15,328 bases of DNA from Ruminococcaceae bacterium UBA3215 (GCA_002363155.1 DEWH01000023.1:24446-39773); one strand, 5' to 3'. Counted from the stretch's first letter, positions 8,134-15,304 are shown. Numbers and translations: made by a program. Notes: a model not told the origin generated them from the sequence alone.

Positions 8134-8255
8134 TTGCGCGCGCCCTACGCGGGCAGCGGTGTCTGCGCGGACGGCGCCTGTCTGTCGGTCAGCCCCTCTG
8201 TCACCTGACGGTGACACCTCCCCGTTTGCGGGGAGATCACCCTTTAAAAAGGGGT
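8134..8255. repeat. Composite palindromic repeat after addA
   Basis: The 267-base gap after addA is non-coding. It has the 16-base block shared with the spacer before addA (8163-8178), then three stacked palindromes: GTCACC/GGTGAC (8200-8215), CTCCCCG/CGGGGAG (8218-8235) and CCCTTT/AAAGGG (8240-8253). Runs such as CACCTCCCC...GGGGAG are typical of dispersed intergenic repeats in Ruminococcus and Faecalibacterium relatives, from memory. They may also end or stabilise the addA message. A small TTCCG/CGGAA hairpin follows at 8273-8287. Confidence 0.6.
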
Positions 8256-8314
8256 TGGATCCCTAAACCTGATTCCGTAAAACGGAACTTTGAAAGACTC
8301 CGGACAGAACGCGG

Positions 8315-8343
8315 TTGACAAAAACATATAAATATGGTAGAAT
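8315..8343 (+). promoter_or_regulatory. Promoter of DUF2156-CxxCxxCC unit
   Basis: Perfect -35 TTGACA (8315-8320), 17-base spacer and -10 TAGAAT (8338-8343) predict a start near 8350, about 33 bases before the ATG at 8383. AAGGA at 8369-8373 serves as ribosome site. Confidence 0.75.
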
Positions 8344-8382
8344 AAATCACTGCTATTTAAACAGAGATAAGGAATGAAATAA

Positions 8383-9285
8383 ATGCTGAAATGGAGCCGT
8401 CCGGATCTTGCATTCATAACTGAAAACAGCGAAATACTCCGTTCCGTAAAAAGGGCGGGAAGTGATACCGCTCCCGCAAATATCTTTCTTCTTGCTCCCA
8501 AATATGATACACAGACTGCCGCACAGGACAGAGCCGTTTTCCGTTACTATAACGGCAGCAAGCCGAACCGCAGAGGCTACGGTTTCCCGATAGCGCCGGA
8601 GCCTTCCGATCTTCCCGCGCTTATCGAAACGCTGTACCGGGACGCGAATGAACGCGGAGTCCCGCTTGAATTCTGCCTTTGCGACGAACGGCAGAAGGCG
8701 GCGCTGGATTCGGTCTGTACCATAGACTGGAAATGCACCGAGGACGACAGCGACTATATCTACAAAAAGGAAAGTCTCGCGTCGCTCGCAGGTAAAAAGC
8801 TGCACCGGAAGCGCAATCACATCAACAATTTCATGCGCGTGTATGACGATGTCAGATACAGCCCGATATCACGGGAGAACAAGGCAGATGCGGTAAAGGC
8901 TGCGGAACTCTGGCTAAAGGAGCGCGAGAATGCCGACGCGGACGAGCTTGCCGAATTTGAGTGCATTAAGCTTGCTGCGGATAACATTGACACTCTCGGA
9001 CTTGTCGGCGGCATGCTTTATGTAGGAAGCGAGCCTGCCGCCATGACGATAGCCTCGCATATTACCGCACAGACCGTGGACGTTCACTATGAGAAGTCAT
9101 ACGGCGAGTATGCGGAGAACGGCGGATTCACGGTGATAAACCGGCTGTTTGCTGAGTCGCTTCCGGAGGAATGCGACCTTATCAACCGCGAAGAGGATAT
9201 GGGGATAGAGGGACTGCGTGCTGCGAAGGAGTCCTACTTCCCGGCATTCAAGCTGAAAAAATACTATGGGGTGTGCAGATGTTAA
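8383..9285 (+). CDS. DUF2156 protein (MprF C-terminal-like acyltransferase fold)
   Basis: A 300-residue soluble protein with no signal peptide or membrane helix. It matches the DUF2156 family by the block DYIYKKESLASLAGKKLHRK with RNHINNF (124-150) and by the C-terminal NREEDMGIEGLRAAKESYFP (268-287), which is near-signature for the family. Relatives form the tandem GNAT-fold catalytic domain of MprF-type lysyl- or alanyl-phosphatidylglycerol synthases, which take an amino acid from aminoacyl-tRNA. This stand-alone version lacks the flippase membrane part, so its acceptor is unknown and lipid aminoacylation is only one possibility. It is the first gene of a three-gene unit with its own promoter, and its last 7 bases overlap the start of the CxxCxxCC gene, which points to coupled translation. 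The family call is firm; the activity is not. Confidence 0.88.
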   Translation: MLKWSRPDLAFITENSEILRSVKRAGSDTAPANIFLLAPKYDTQTAAQDRAVFRYYNGSKPNRRGYGFPIAPEPSDLPALIETLYRDANERGVPLEFCLCDERQKAALDSVCTIDWKCTEDDSDYIYKKESLASLAGKKLHRKRNHINNFMRVYDDVRYSPISRENKADAVKAAELWLKERENADADELAEFECIKLAADNIDTLGLVGGMLYVGSEPAAMTIASHITAQTVDVHYEKSYGEYAENGGFTVINRLFAESLPEECDLINREEDMGIEGLRAAKESYFPAFKLKKYYGVCRC

Positions 9286-9764
9286 GTTCGGTACTTTCGC
9301 GCAGTGACTGCGCAGATTGCAGGTTCTGCTGTTCGTTCAGAAGAAAGAGCCTGTGGGAGACCCCGCTTTTCGATGAGGAAACTGTCGGAAAGCTGAGATC
9401 ACTTTATCCAGACGCGCATTTCAAGCCGCGCGGAGATGCGTTCACTATCGACATTGATGACCAATACCGCACCGACGACAGCGAAGAAGAAGCGCTCTGT
9501 CCGTTCAACAAAAACGGCTGCATTCTCGGTGCAGACCTCAAACCGTTCGACTGCAGCATCTGGCCGCTTCGTGTTATGCGGTATAACGGCGGGCTGGCGA
9601 TATGCCTTACTCCCACCTGCCCGGTGATATCCGGAAAACCGCTGTCCGTGATGCAGGAACTTGCAGACGGAGAAGTCGGTGACAAGATCGCAGCATACGC
9701 AGAGCTGCACCCGTTCATTATAAAAGACTACAAAGAAGGCTTTCCCGTTCTGCGGGTGATCTGA
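9279..9764 (+). CDS. YkgJ-type CxxCxxCC cysteine-cluster protein
   Basis: A 161-residue protein with an N-terminal CADCRFCC (C11, C14, C17, C18), the defining CxxCxxCC cluster of the YkgJ family (PF03692), thought to bind zinc or iron. The second family half is also present: CPFNKNGC (C74, C81) and KPFDCSIWPLRV (C92), like the family's C-x-gC...RPxxCRxYP pattern. Two more cysteines, C109 and C114, could complete a site. No enzyme activity is established for the family. The ATG at 9279 places the cluster near the N-terminus as in homologues; the open frame extends upstream to 9171 but only inside the DUF2156 gene. It overlaps that gene by 7 bases and precedes the unknown 145-aa gene by 13, so the three are very likely co-transcribed. 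Confidence 0.9.
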   Translation: MLSSVLSRSDCADCRFCCSFRRKSLWETPLFDEETVGKLRSLYPDAHFKPRGDAFTIDIDDQYRTDDSEEEALCPFNKNGCILGADLKPFDCSIWPLRVMRYNGGLAICLTPTCPVISGKPLSVMQELADGEVGDKIAAYAELHPFIIKDYKEGFPVLRVI

Positions 9765-9777
9765 AAAGGGACATAAT

Positions 9778-10215
9778 ATGAAATTCAAGTATGTGCGCAT
9801 CCAGGGCAAAGAACTTGCCCGCAATACAAAATACGCAAAAGGCATTTTCAGTATGTGCTGGCAGCTGATACAGAACGACGTTATGGAAGAAGAAGACGCC
9901 GAGCTTTTCCGTGAGATAGATTCATGGTTCGCTGATGTACTCCCTTTCCCGCCGCAATGCAGGAATCAGGAGAATGTTGTCTGCTTCTTCAAGACAGATA
10001 ATTCTGCCGAGATGATGAAGATGATAAATCCGGCGATGTGGCTTCTGGACAAGTATCACCACCCATTCTATGTCGTTTATACGAACTATCCGGGCGAGAT
10101 CGTTTACGAGGACGAATATCAGGTCGCTGTGAAAGCCGGTGAAGACCTTATCTTTGAGGACGTTCAGAAATCATGGTCTCCGGAAGAGCAAAAAGAAATG
10201 AATAATGAAGAGTGA
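9778..10215 (+). CDS. Conserved-looking protein of unknown function (145 aa)
   Basis: I do not recognise the family with confidence. The protein is soluble and acidic, with no signal peptide or membrane segment. A helical N-terminal half contains GIFSMCWQLI (32-41) and EEEDAELFREIDSWF (47-61), followed by LPFPPQC (65-71) and a likely alpha/beta half with ENVVCFFKTDN (75-85) and HHPFYVVYTNYPGEIVYEDE (94-113). AAGGGA stands 7 bases before the ATG, and the gap after the CxxCxxCC gene is 13 bases, so it is the third gene of that unit. The last five codons (MNNEE) and the stop lie in an AT-rich repeat that starts at 10198; the original C-terminus may have been replaced by repeat sequence. A strong terminator follows at 10306-10344. 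Confidence 0.82.
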   Translation: MKFKYVRIQGKELARNTKYAKGIFSMCWQLIQNDVMEEEDAELFREIDSWFADVLPFPPQCRNQENVVCFFKTDNSAEMMKMINPAMWLLDKYHHPFYVVYTNYPGEIVYEDEYQVAVKAGEDLIFEDVQKSWSPEEQKEMNNEE

Positions 10216-10276
10216 ATAGTGAATAATGAATAATTGTGGTTTCCGCTTCGCGGAAATATTTGAATCGTGACGAAAT
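10198..10276. repeat. AT-rich repeat with hairpin and GAATCGTGACGAAAT core
   Basis: Short irregular repeats of TGAATAATGAA/TGAATAGTGAATAA run from 10198 to about 10234, followed by a perfect small hairpin TTCCGC-TTC-GCGGAA (10241-10255) and the core shared with 8-28. The repeat supplies the last codons and stop of the 145-aa gene. Such AT-rich GAATAATGAA strings in gene gaps are familiar from clostridial genomes; the combination suggests one inserted element about 80 bases long. Confidence 0.55.
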
Positions 10277-10305
10277 AAATCGTTTTGTGTATATTAAAGC
10301 AATAC

Positions 10306-10344
10306 AAAAGCCTGCTGAAACGTATGTTTTCAGCAGGCTTTTTT
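10306..10344 (+). terminator. Strong intrinsic terminator, usable both ways
   Basis: A perfect 15-bp stem pairs 10306-10320 (AAAAGCCTGCTGAAA) with 10328-10342, with a 7-base loop and six Ts at 10339-10344. It ends the DUF2156 unit. The A-run on the left arm gives Ts on the minus strand, so it can also stop leftward transcripts from alaS. Confidence 0.88.
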
Positions 10345-10361
10345 GCACAAAACTCCGGAAT

Positions 10362-10476
10362 CTGTCTCCCCATTACTGTGACCTGAACAGTAGAATCGTC
10401 AGCGACAATAAGCAGTGCGGCTGTCAATGAGTCGCCGCCTGTGCAAGATGCGGGATAAATACTCACTTGTGCGGCG
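10362..10476. other. Non-coding segment, possible decayed gene or repeat
   Basis: No gene with a ribosome site is visible between the terminator and the alaS end. An imperfect inverted pair CGCCGC (10433-10438) ... CTTGTGCGGCG (10466-10476) is present. The minus strand reads open from 10466 for about 45 codons in protein-like composition (for example SLTAALLIVADD), ending in the terminator. It has no ribosome site. It may be a fossil coding piece or part of a composite repeat. Confidence 0.3.
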
Positions 10477-10485
10477 AATTTATTT

Positions 10486-10541
10486 AGGGGGTCAAGCCCC
10501 CTTTTTCAAAGGGGGTTTGCGGGGTCCGGGGCGGAGCCCCG
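10486..10541. repeat. G/C-run palindromic intergenic repeat
   Basis: Alternative hairpins AGGGGG-TCAAG-CCCCCT (10486-10502) and CCCCCTTT-TTC-AAAGGGGG (10497-10515) are followed by CGGGGC-GGA-GCCCCG (10527-10541). The first, with its T-run, could act as a rightward terminator; on the minus strand the set lies just past the alaS stop and may end or protect its mRNA. I believe this pattern recurs widely in Ruminococcus-like genomes (from memory). The CCCTTT/AAAGGG piece resembles the last hairpin at 8240-8253. Confidence 0.6.
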
Positions 10542-10576
10542 TCTTAAAATCTCTCAAAAATCTCTCAAAAAGTCTC

Positions 10577-13201
10577 TCACATCATCTCAGACACGATACC
10601 GGGCAGAGCGGCGAGTGCTTCGGAGATCTTGGAGATATCGGCGATACCTGCCATAGCGCTGTCGGGCTTTCCGCCGCCCTTGCCGCCGGCAATTGCGGCT
10701 ATCTGCTTTACGATATTTCCGGCATTTGCGCCCTTTTCTATCGCTTCCTTGCTGCAAATGCAGAGGAAGTTGCCCTTTCCGTCGGCATGACCGGCAAGAA
10801 CAGCGATAAAGCTGTCATACTTCGACTTGATGTCATCGCCTGCTTTGCGGAGACTGTCTCCGACTGTACCTTCAAGCGTTGCGGAGAATACCTTTATTCC
10901 GTTTATCTCTGCCGCACCGGAGGTGATATCTCCCATTGCGGCCTGCGAGATCTGACGTTCGAGCTTGTCGATCTCCTTCTTCGCCTCGGAAAGCTCTGCT
11001 GTAATTGCTTCGCAGCGCTGTACGAGCGCGTTCGGATTCGGTACCTTTAACACTTCCGCAGCATCGGCTATCGTCTTCTTCGCGTTTTCAAACGCTTCAA
11101 GCACTCCATAACCTGTTGTTGCCTCTATACGGCGAACCCCGGCAGCTACCGATGTCTCGGAAATGATCTTGAATAAACCGGCTTTAGAAGTGTTGTCAAG
11201 ATGTGTACCGCCGCAGAATTCCGTTGAGAATCCGTCTGCCGTGCTTACAACACGCACAACATCACCGTATTTCTCACCGAACAGCGCCATAGCGCCTTTC
11301 TTGCGGGCTTCCTCGATCGGAAGCTCCTCGGTTATCACATCAATTCCCTTGAGTATCTCTTCATTTACAAGGCGCTCTGTCTCCGCTGTCTCCGCAGGTG
11401 TCATCGCGCTGAAATGCGAGAAGTCGAATCTTCCGATCTTCTCGTCAACATACGAACCTGCCTGGTGAACGTGGTCACCAAGTACCTTGCGCAGCGCAGC
11501 CTGGAGCAGATGCACAGAGGTGTGGTTTCGCTTGATCGCGTTTCTTCTCTCCTCATCGACCTGCGCTGTGACCGCATCACCGGTGCGGAATCCGCCGCTC
11601 GTTACGTCGCAGTAGCAAACGAACTGACCGCCAGCCGCCTTCTTCGTATCAACAACCGTAAGTACGCTGTCTCCGGCTGTGATCGAACCGGTATCGCCTA
11701 CCTGACCGCCCATCTCGGCATAAAACGGCGTCTTCTCGATAACAACTATAACTTCGTCACCCTCGCCGCATTCTTCAACTGCGGCACCGTCCTTGATAAT
11801 GGCAGTGATCTTCGTATCTGCGGTAAGGCTGTTATATCCCACAAACTCGGTCTTTAAGCCGGATACCGCATTCATGGAAGCTTCGTCCCAGCCGCCCTTG
11901 AATGCCTGGTTTGCACGCGCGGTCTGCTTCTGCTTGACCATAAGCTCCTTGAAGCGCTCCTCGTCAAGAGACAGTCCTTTTTCCGCAAGTATCTCCTTTG
12001 TAAGATCAAGCGGGAAGCCGTAGGTGTCATGCAGTCTGAATGCGTCGTCACCGCTGAGCACACCGTTAGTGCCAAGCTTCGCGATAAGATCGCTTAAAAG
12101 CTGGGAGCCCTTTTCAACAGTCTTGTTGAAGCTCTCCTCCTCGGTAGCGATGACCTTCATTATATACTCGCGCTTTTCAAGCAGTTCGGGGTACGCATTC
12201 TTGTTCTCCTCGATAACCTGATCCACGATCTCGGTAAGGAACGGCTTTGTAACGCCGAGAAGTCTGCCGTGGCGTGCAGCTCTGCGGAGAAGTCTGCGAA
12301 GTACATATCCGCGTCCCTCATTGGACGGACGGACTCCGTCGCCTACCATGAATGTGGTTGCGCGGGCATGGTCGGTTATAACACGGATAGAAACATCGTC
12401 ACTGTGATTTGCGCCGTAGGTCTTTCCGGTAACAGTGCAGATGCGCTTGATGATGTTCTGTATGGTATCTACCTCGAACATATTGTCAACGCCCTGCATT
12501 ACGCATGCGAGACGCTCAAGTCCCATACCGGTATCTATATTCTTGTTCTTGAGCTGGGTGTAGTTGTTGTGACCGTCGTTGTCGAACTGTGTGAATACAA
12601 GGTTCCATATCTCGATTATACGGTCGCAGTCACCCGCCTGCTCGAAGCTCTCAAAAGGTCCATACTTCTCGCCGCGGTCGAAATGGATCTCGGAACAAGG
12701 TCCGCAGGGACCGCTGCCATGCTCCCAGAAGTTGTCCTTCTTGCCGAGCTTAACGATGCGATCGCGCGGTACGCCGATCTCATTTGCCCAGATCTCACCG
12801 GCTTCGTCATCTTCCTCATATATAGTTACCCAAAGCTTCTCCGGCGGTATCTCCAGCACCTTTGTGAGGTACTCCCAGGCCCATGCAGTTGCTTCATGCT
12901 TGAAGTAGTCACCGAATGAGAAGTTTCCGAGCATCTCAAAATATGTGCCGTGACGCGCTGTTTTTCCTACATTCTCGATATCGGGAGTTCTGATGCACTT
13001 CTGGCAGGTGGTAACTCTCTTTCTCGGAGGAGTCTCAACGCCCTGGAAAAATTTCTTGAGGGGAGTCATACCCGCGTTGATAAGCAGCACGGAGTTGTCT
13101 CCCTGCGGTACGAGCGGAGCGGAAGCCATACGCAGATGACCCTTGCTCTCAAAGAATTCGAGATAGCTCTCTCTTAATTCATTAAGTCCTGTCCATTTCA
13201 T
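10577..13201 (-). CDS. alaS: Alanyl-tRNA synthetase
   Basis: This enzyme charges tRNA-Ala with alanine and removes mischarged serine or glycine. At 874 residues it is the full bacterial length, with all domains in order. The class II catalytic core (about 1-235) ends with motif 3 NIDTGMGLERL (221-231). The editing domain has its zinc ligands HTSVH (H560, H564) and CGGTH (C663, H667). The C-terminal DHHA1/C-Ala part has a coiled region (725-755) and the glycine-rich GGKGGGKPDSAMAG (839-852). AGAGGT precedes the ATG. The gene lies 13 bases after an amidohydrolase gene and probably shares its promoter; no T-box leader is present, unlike many Bacillota aminoacyl-tRNA synthetase genes. Nothing is missing or odd in the protein. 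Confidence 0.98.
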   Translation of the reverse strand: MKWTGLNELRESYLEFFESKGHLRMASAPLVPQGDNSVLLINAGMTPLKKFFQGVETPPRKRVTTCQKCIRTPDIENVGKTARHGTYFEMLGNFSFGDYFKHEATAWAWEYLTKVLEIPPEKLWVTIYEEDDEAGEIWANEIGVPRDRIVKLGKKDNFWEHGSGPCGPCSEIHFDRGEKYGPFESFEQAGDCDRIIEIWNLVFTQFDNDGHNNYTQLKNKNIDTGMGLERLACVMQGVDNMFEVDTIQNIIKRICTVTGKTYGANHSDDVSIRVITDHARATTFMVGDGVRPSNEGRGYVLRRLLRRAARHGRLLGVTKPFLTEIVDQVIEENKNAYPELLEKREYIMKVIATEEESFNKTVEKGSQLLSDLIAKLGTNGVLSGDDAFRLHDTYGFPLDLTKEILAEKGLSLDEERFKELMVKQKQTARANQAFKGGWDEASMNAVSGLKTEFVGYNSLTADTKITAIIKDGAAVEECGEGDEVIVVIEKTPFYAEMGGQVGDTGSITAGDSVLTVVDTKKAAGGQFVCYCDVTSGGFRTGDAVTAQVDEERRNAIKRNHTSVHLLQAALRKVLGDHVHQAGSYVDEKIGRFDFSHFSAMTPAETAETERLVNEEILKGIDVITEELPIEEARKKGAMALFGEKYGDVVRVVSTADGFSTEFCGGTHLDNTSKAGLFKIISETSVAAGVRRIEATTGYGVLEAFENAKKTIADAAEVLKVPNPNALVQRCEAITAELSEAKKEIDKLERQISQAAMGDITSGAAEINGIKVFSATLEGTVGDSLRKAGDDIKSKYDSFIAVLAGHADGKGNFLCICSKEAIEKGANAGNIVKQIAAIAGGKGGGKPDSAMAGIADISKISEALAALPGIVSEMM

Positions 13202-13214
13202 AATTTTTACCTCT

Positions 13215-14012
13215 TTATTTTAAACTTAAAAAATTGTTGATGTTCTCCCAGAGTATCTTCTCACGCTGACTGTCGGTGAGATCTATCCTGTCAAAACGCT
13301 CCAGCTCCTCGGAAACGCTCCACATCGGATAATCCGTTCCGAAGAAAACCCTGTCCTCACCGTAAGCAAGAATATATTCCTTTGCCTGTTCGGGGGTGAT
13401 GAATGCGAGCGAGCTGCTCTCATCTACCCACAGATTCTCTGTTCCCGCAAGCACCGGCACTGCCTTTTCCCATACGGAATATCCGCCGAGATGCGCCGCG
13501 ATTATCCTCTGGCGCGGAAACCTCTTTGCCGCAGCTTTGATCCTGTCCTGATTGGAATAATCGTATCTTCTGTCGCCTGCGTGAATAAGTATCGGGACCC
13601 TGTTATCTATTATTTCGTACATCTGCATGGCTGCCGGCTCGTCCACACGGAATTTCTGGCAGTCCGGGTGAAGCTTTACTCCCATAAGTCCGAGGGAAAT
13701 TATGCGGTCAACCTCTGCTTCGATCTCTTTTGCGGACATTGACGGGTGAAGTGTGCAGAACCCTACGAACATACCGCCGCTTGCTTCAACACTCGCATGG
13801 ATAAAGTCGTTTATCTTAGGCACCTGATCGTGTGTTGTGGCTACGGAGTGGACAAGGCAGCGCTCAACTCCGCTCTTTTTCCAGTTCTCTGTCATAGTGC
13901 CGATCCTGCCGTCAAAAGCCATTGGAATGCCGTAAAATTCACCGACGTGATGTGACGCTTTCTCTGCGATCTTGTCCGGGTAGATGTGAACATGAGCGTC
14001 GAAAATATGCAT
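13215..14012 (-). CDS. Amidohydrolase family protein (Amidohydro_2, COG2159)
   Basis: A 265-residue TIM-barrel metal-dependent hydrolase or decarboxylase of the Amidohydro_2 type. The metal site is visible: HVH at H7/H9 in FDAHVHIYP, K113 and H115 in GVKLHPD, H144 in ILIHAG, H174 in IAAHLGG, and D227 in FFGTDYPM, all in the expected order. K113 need not be carbamylated in this family. No signal peptide is seen, so it acts in the cytoplasm. The substrate is unknown; relatives include 2-amino-3-carboxymuconate semialdehyde decarboxylase-like enzymes and many uncharacterised proteins. AAAGGAC lies 7 bases before the ATG, and a near-perfect promoter is upstream. It is the promoter-proximal gene of a two-gene unit with alaS; no functional link is known. 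Confidence 0.9.
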   Translation of the reverse strand: MHIFDAHVHIYPDKIAEKASHHVGEFYGIPMAFDGRIGTMTENWKKSGVERCLVHSVATTHDQVPKINDFIHASVEASGGMFVGFCTLHPSMSAKEIEAEVDRIISLGLMGVKLHPDCQKFRVDEPAAMQMYEIIDNRVPILIHAGDRRYDYSNQDRIKAAAKRFPRQRIIAAHLGGYSVWEKAVPVLAGTENLWVDESSSLAFITPEQAKEYILAYGEDRVFFGTDYPMWSVSEELERFDRIDLTDSQREKILWENINNFLSLK

Positions 14013-14051
14013 TTTAGGTGTCCTTTCTGAATTCTGCTGTTATAACAATTT

Positions 14052-14080
14052 ATTATAGCACTTTTTAATTGAGATTTCAA
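14052..14080 (-). promoter_or_regulatory. Promoter of amidohydrolase-alaS unit
   Basis: On the minus strand: -35 TTGAAA (14080-14075), 17-base spacer, -10 TATAAT (14057-14052). The start would be near 14045, leaving a leader of about 32 bases. That is too short for a T-box or other riboswitch. Confidence 0.78.
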
Positions 14081-14111
14081 TAGATTTTGGCGAAGTTTTC
14101 AACAATATCGC

Positions 14112-14144
14112 GGAAAATAAAGGCCCTCCGGAGATTACGGAGGG
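14112..14144 (-). terminator. Intrinsic terminator after DUF4268 gene
   Basis: A perfect 7-bp stem CCCTCCG (14124-14130) with CGGAGGG (14138-14144) and a 7-base loop. Read leftward it is followed by CCTTTATTTTCC, a T-rich tail. It is 22 bases beyond the stop codon at 14166 and insulates the amidohydrolase promoter. Confidence 0.75.
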
Positions 14145-14165
14145 AAATCTGTACAATTGAGATAC

Positions 14166-15092
14166 TCATTTAATTTTATCTTTAAAAACCGATTTCATTT
14201 TTATCACTTTATCAATAGCTTCTTCAATTAATGAATCATAATTGCTGTGATCATCGAAATTTAAGCCATTAATCTTATGTAAAATCCTACTTGCTTTAGC
14301 ATTGTCCAGTCTGAGCCATTCTAATTTAAAACCTAATTGCTTTTCAATATCTTCTCGATTTTTATAAAGTTTATCAAACAATTCTTTGTCTGAACTTATA
14401 TATAATTCTACACCAACATACGACTCTTTATTTACAAGAGTAACACTAATATGAGCTGCGCTCGTCCCAATGGCAATATCATACCAATGGTCTGTTGTTG
14501 CCTTACGGACATTAAATGGCTTGCCACGATTAATAATATGTTCATTAAAATTAGTCCAAAACTCAACTCTTTCAGATTGGCGTTTGTTAATGGCATCAGT
14601 AGATTTATTATTTTTTGATTCTTTAATAAAATCATTAGGCTGTTCTACTATCTGAAACATAGGAGCAGGAACAGAATCATTGATCTTATATGCATGAAGT
14701 TCAATAAGGAAAAAATTAATATCTTTTGAAGTGTTATTATTAAGCCATTCAATAGCACTCCTGTGTTCATCTCTTGCTTCTTTAACTATCCAAACTATAA
14801 CTTTTGCGTCAAGTCCGGAAGCGTATGTAATAATTTTACCAAGATGATCATGGTTTGAATTTTCGAGTTGATTTTCAATTATAACTTTTATTCCTGTAGT
14901 TTCATCAACAGCCACAATATCACATCTATAAGCACCAACATAAGCTTCTGTATTAATATCAACTAAAGTAAGTCCAAGCTTTTCATTTAGCAAAGAAATA
15001 TTTTCATCTTTTACAAGCCATGTTGAAAAATCATATTGCTCATGTCGCCATAAATTTCTAATATCTACTTCTTCTAATTTTCCAATTTTCAT
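14166..15092 (-). CDS. DUF4268-type protein with PD-(D/E)XK-like nuclease fold, AT-rich
   Basis: A 308-residue soluble protein. The N-terminal half (about 45-150) carries the nuclease-fold pattern: D58 in YRCDIVAVD, then E73 and Q75 in KVIIENQLE, followed by DHLGKIITYASGLDAKVIVW (82-101) and RDEH (107-110). Gln replaces the usual Lys of E-x-K. This arrangement and the C-terminal segment fit DUF4268 proteins (PF14088), found scattered in bacteria, often in variable regions; function unknown. The ATG at 15092 is chosen because GGAG precedes it by 8 bases; the frame extends upstream to 15191 only by running through the terminator and the tRNA. GC is roughly one third by eye, against over 50% for its neighbours, and its codons are AT-ending, so transfer is likely. 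No promoter is evident in the 35 bases between the terminator and the start. Confidence 0.8.
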   Translation of the reverse strand: MKIGKLEEVDIRNLWRHEQYDFSTWLVKDENISLLNEKLGLTLVDINTEAYVGAYRCDIVAVDETTGIKVIIENQLENSNHDHLGKIITYASGLDAKVIVWIVKEARDEHRSAIEWLNNNTSKDINFFLIELHAYKINDSVPAPMFQIVEQPNDFIKESKNNKSTDAINKRQSERVEFWTNFNEHIINRGKPFNVRKATTDHWYDIAIGTSAAHISVTLVNKESYVGVELYISSDKELFDKLYKNREDIEKQLGFKLEWLRLDNAKASRILHKINGLNFDDHSNYDSLIEEAIDKVIKMKSVFKDKIK

Positions 15093-15125
15093 AAAAAATA
15101 CTCCAAAAAAAGAATATTGACTAAT

Positions 15126-15159
15126 ACAAAAAGCGTCTGACATTATCAGACGCTTTTTT
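15126..15159. terminator. Bidirectional intrinsic terminator after tRNA-Trp
   Basis: A perfect stem AAAAGCGTCTGA with TCAGACGCTTTT around the 5-base loop CATTA, flanked by T-runs on both strands. On the minus strand it starts directly after the CCA end of tRNA-Trp and ends with TTTTTG, so it ends the tRNA transcript before the DUF4268 gene. Confidence 0.85.
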
Positions 15160-15232
15160 GGCAGGGGTGGTAGGAATTGAACCCACGTCAAAGGTTTTGG
15201 AGACCCCTATTCTACCATTGAACCACACCCCT
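15159..15232 (-). tRNA. tRNA-Trp (anticodon CCA)
   Basis: On the minus strand, acceptor AGGGGTG (from 15232) pairs with CACCCCT (15169-15163), followed by discriminator G and an encoded CCA (15161-15159). The D arm is GTTC-AATGGTA-GAAT, the anticodon loop CTCCAAA gives anticodon CCA, and the T arm is GTGGG-TTCAATT-CCTAC. All four arms close, with some G-T pairs. It is 71 bases without CCA. In many Bacillota tRNA-Trp precedes secE-nusG; here it is followed by a terminator instead. Confidence 0.96.
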
Positions 15233-15304
15233 GTGTGTCTTAAAAACAAATCAGCCAGCCCCACAGAGTTCCCGCAGGGCAGCTGCCGTCAGCAGAATTA
15301 CTGC

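Noticed and set aside
9171..9278. Upstream start for the CxxCxxCC gene
   Set aside because: The extension lies wholly inside the DUF2156 gene, and the family begins close to its cysteine cluster.
14013..14051. T-box or riboswitch before amidohydrolase-alaS
   Set aside because: The leader from the predicted start to the ATG is about 32 bases, too short for any known class.
14090..14165. Attachment-site copy of the tRNA-Trp 3' end left of the DUF4268 gene
   Set aside because: No stretch here matches the tRNA 3' end, so integrase-type insertion is not supported.
15093..15191. N-terminal extension of the DUF4268 gene to 15191
   Set aside because: The extra codons are the tRNA-Trp 3' half and the terminator; the ATG at 15092 has a GGAG site and begins as family members do.
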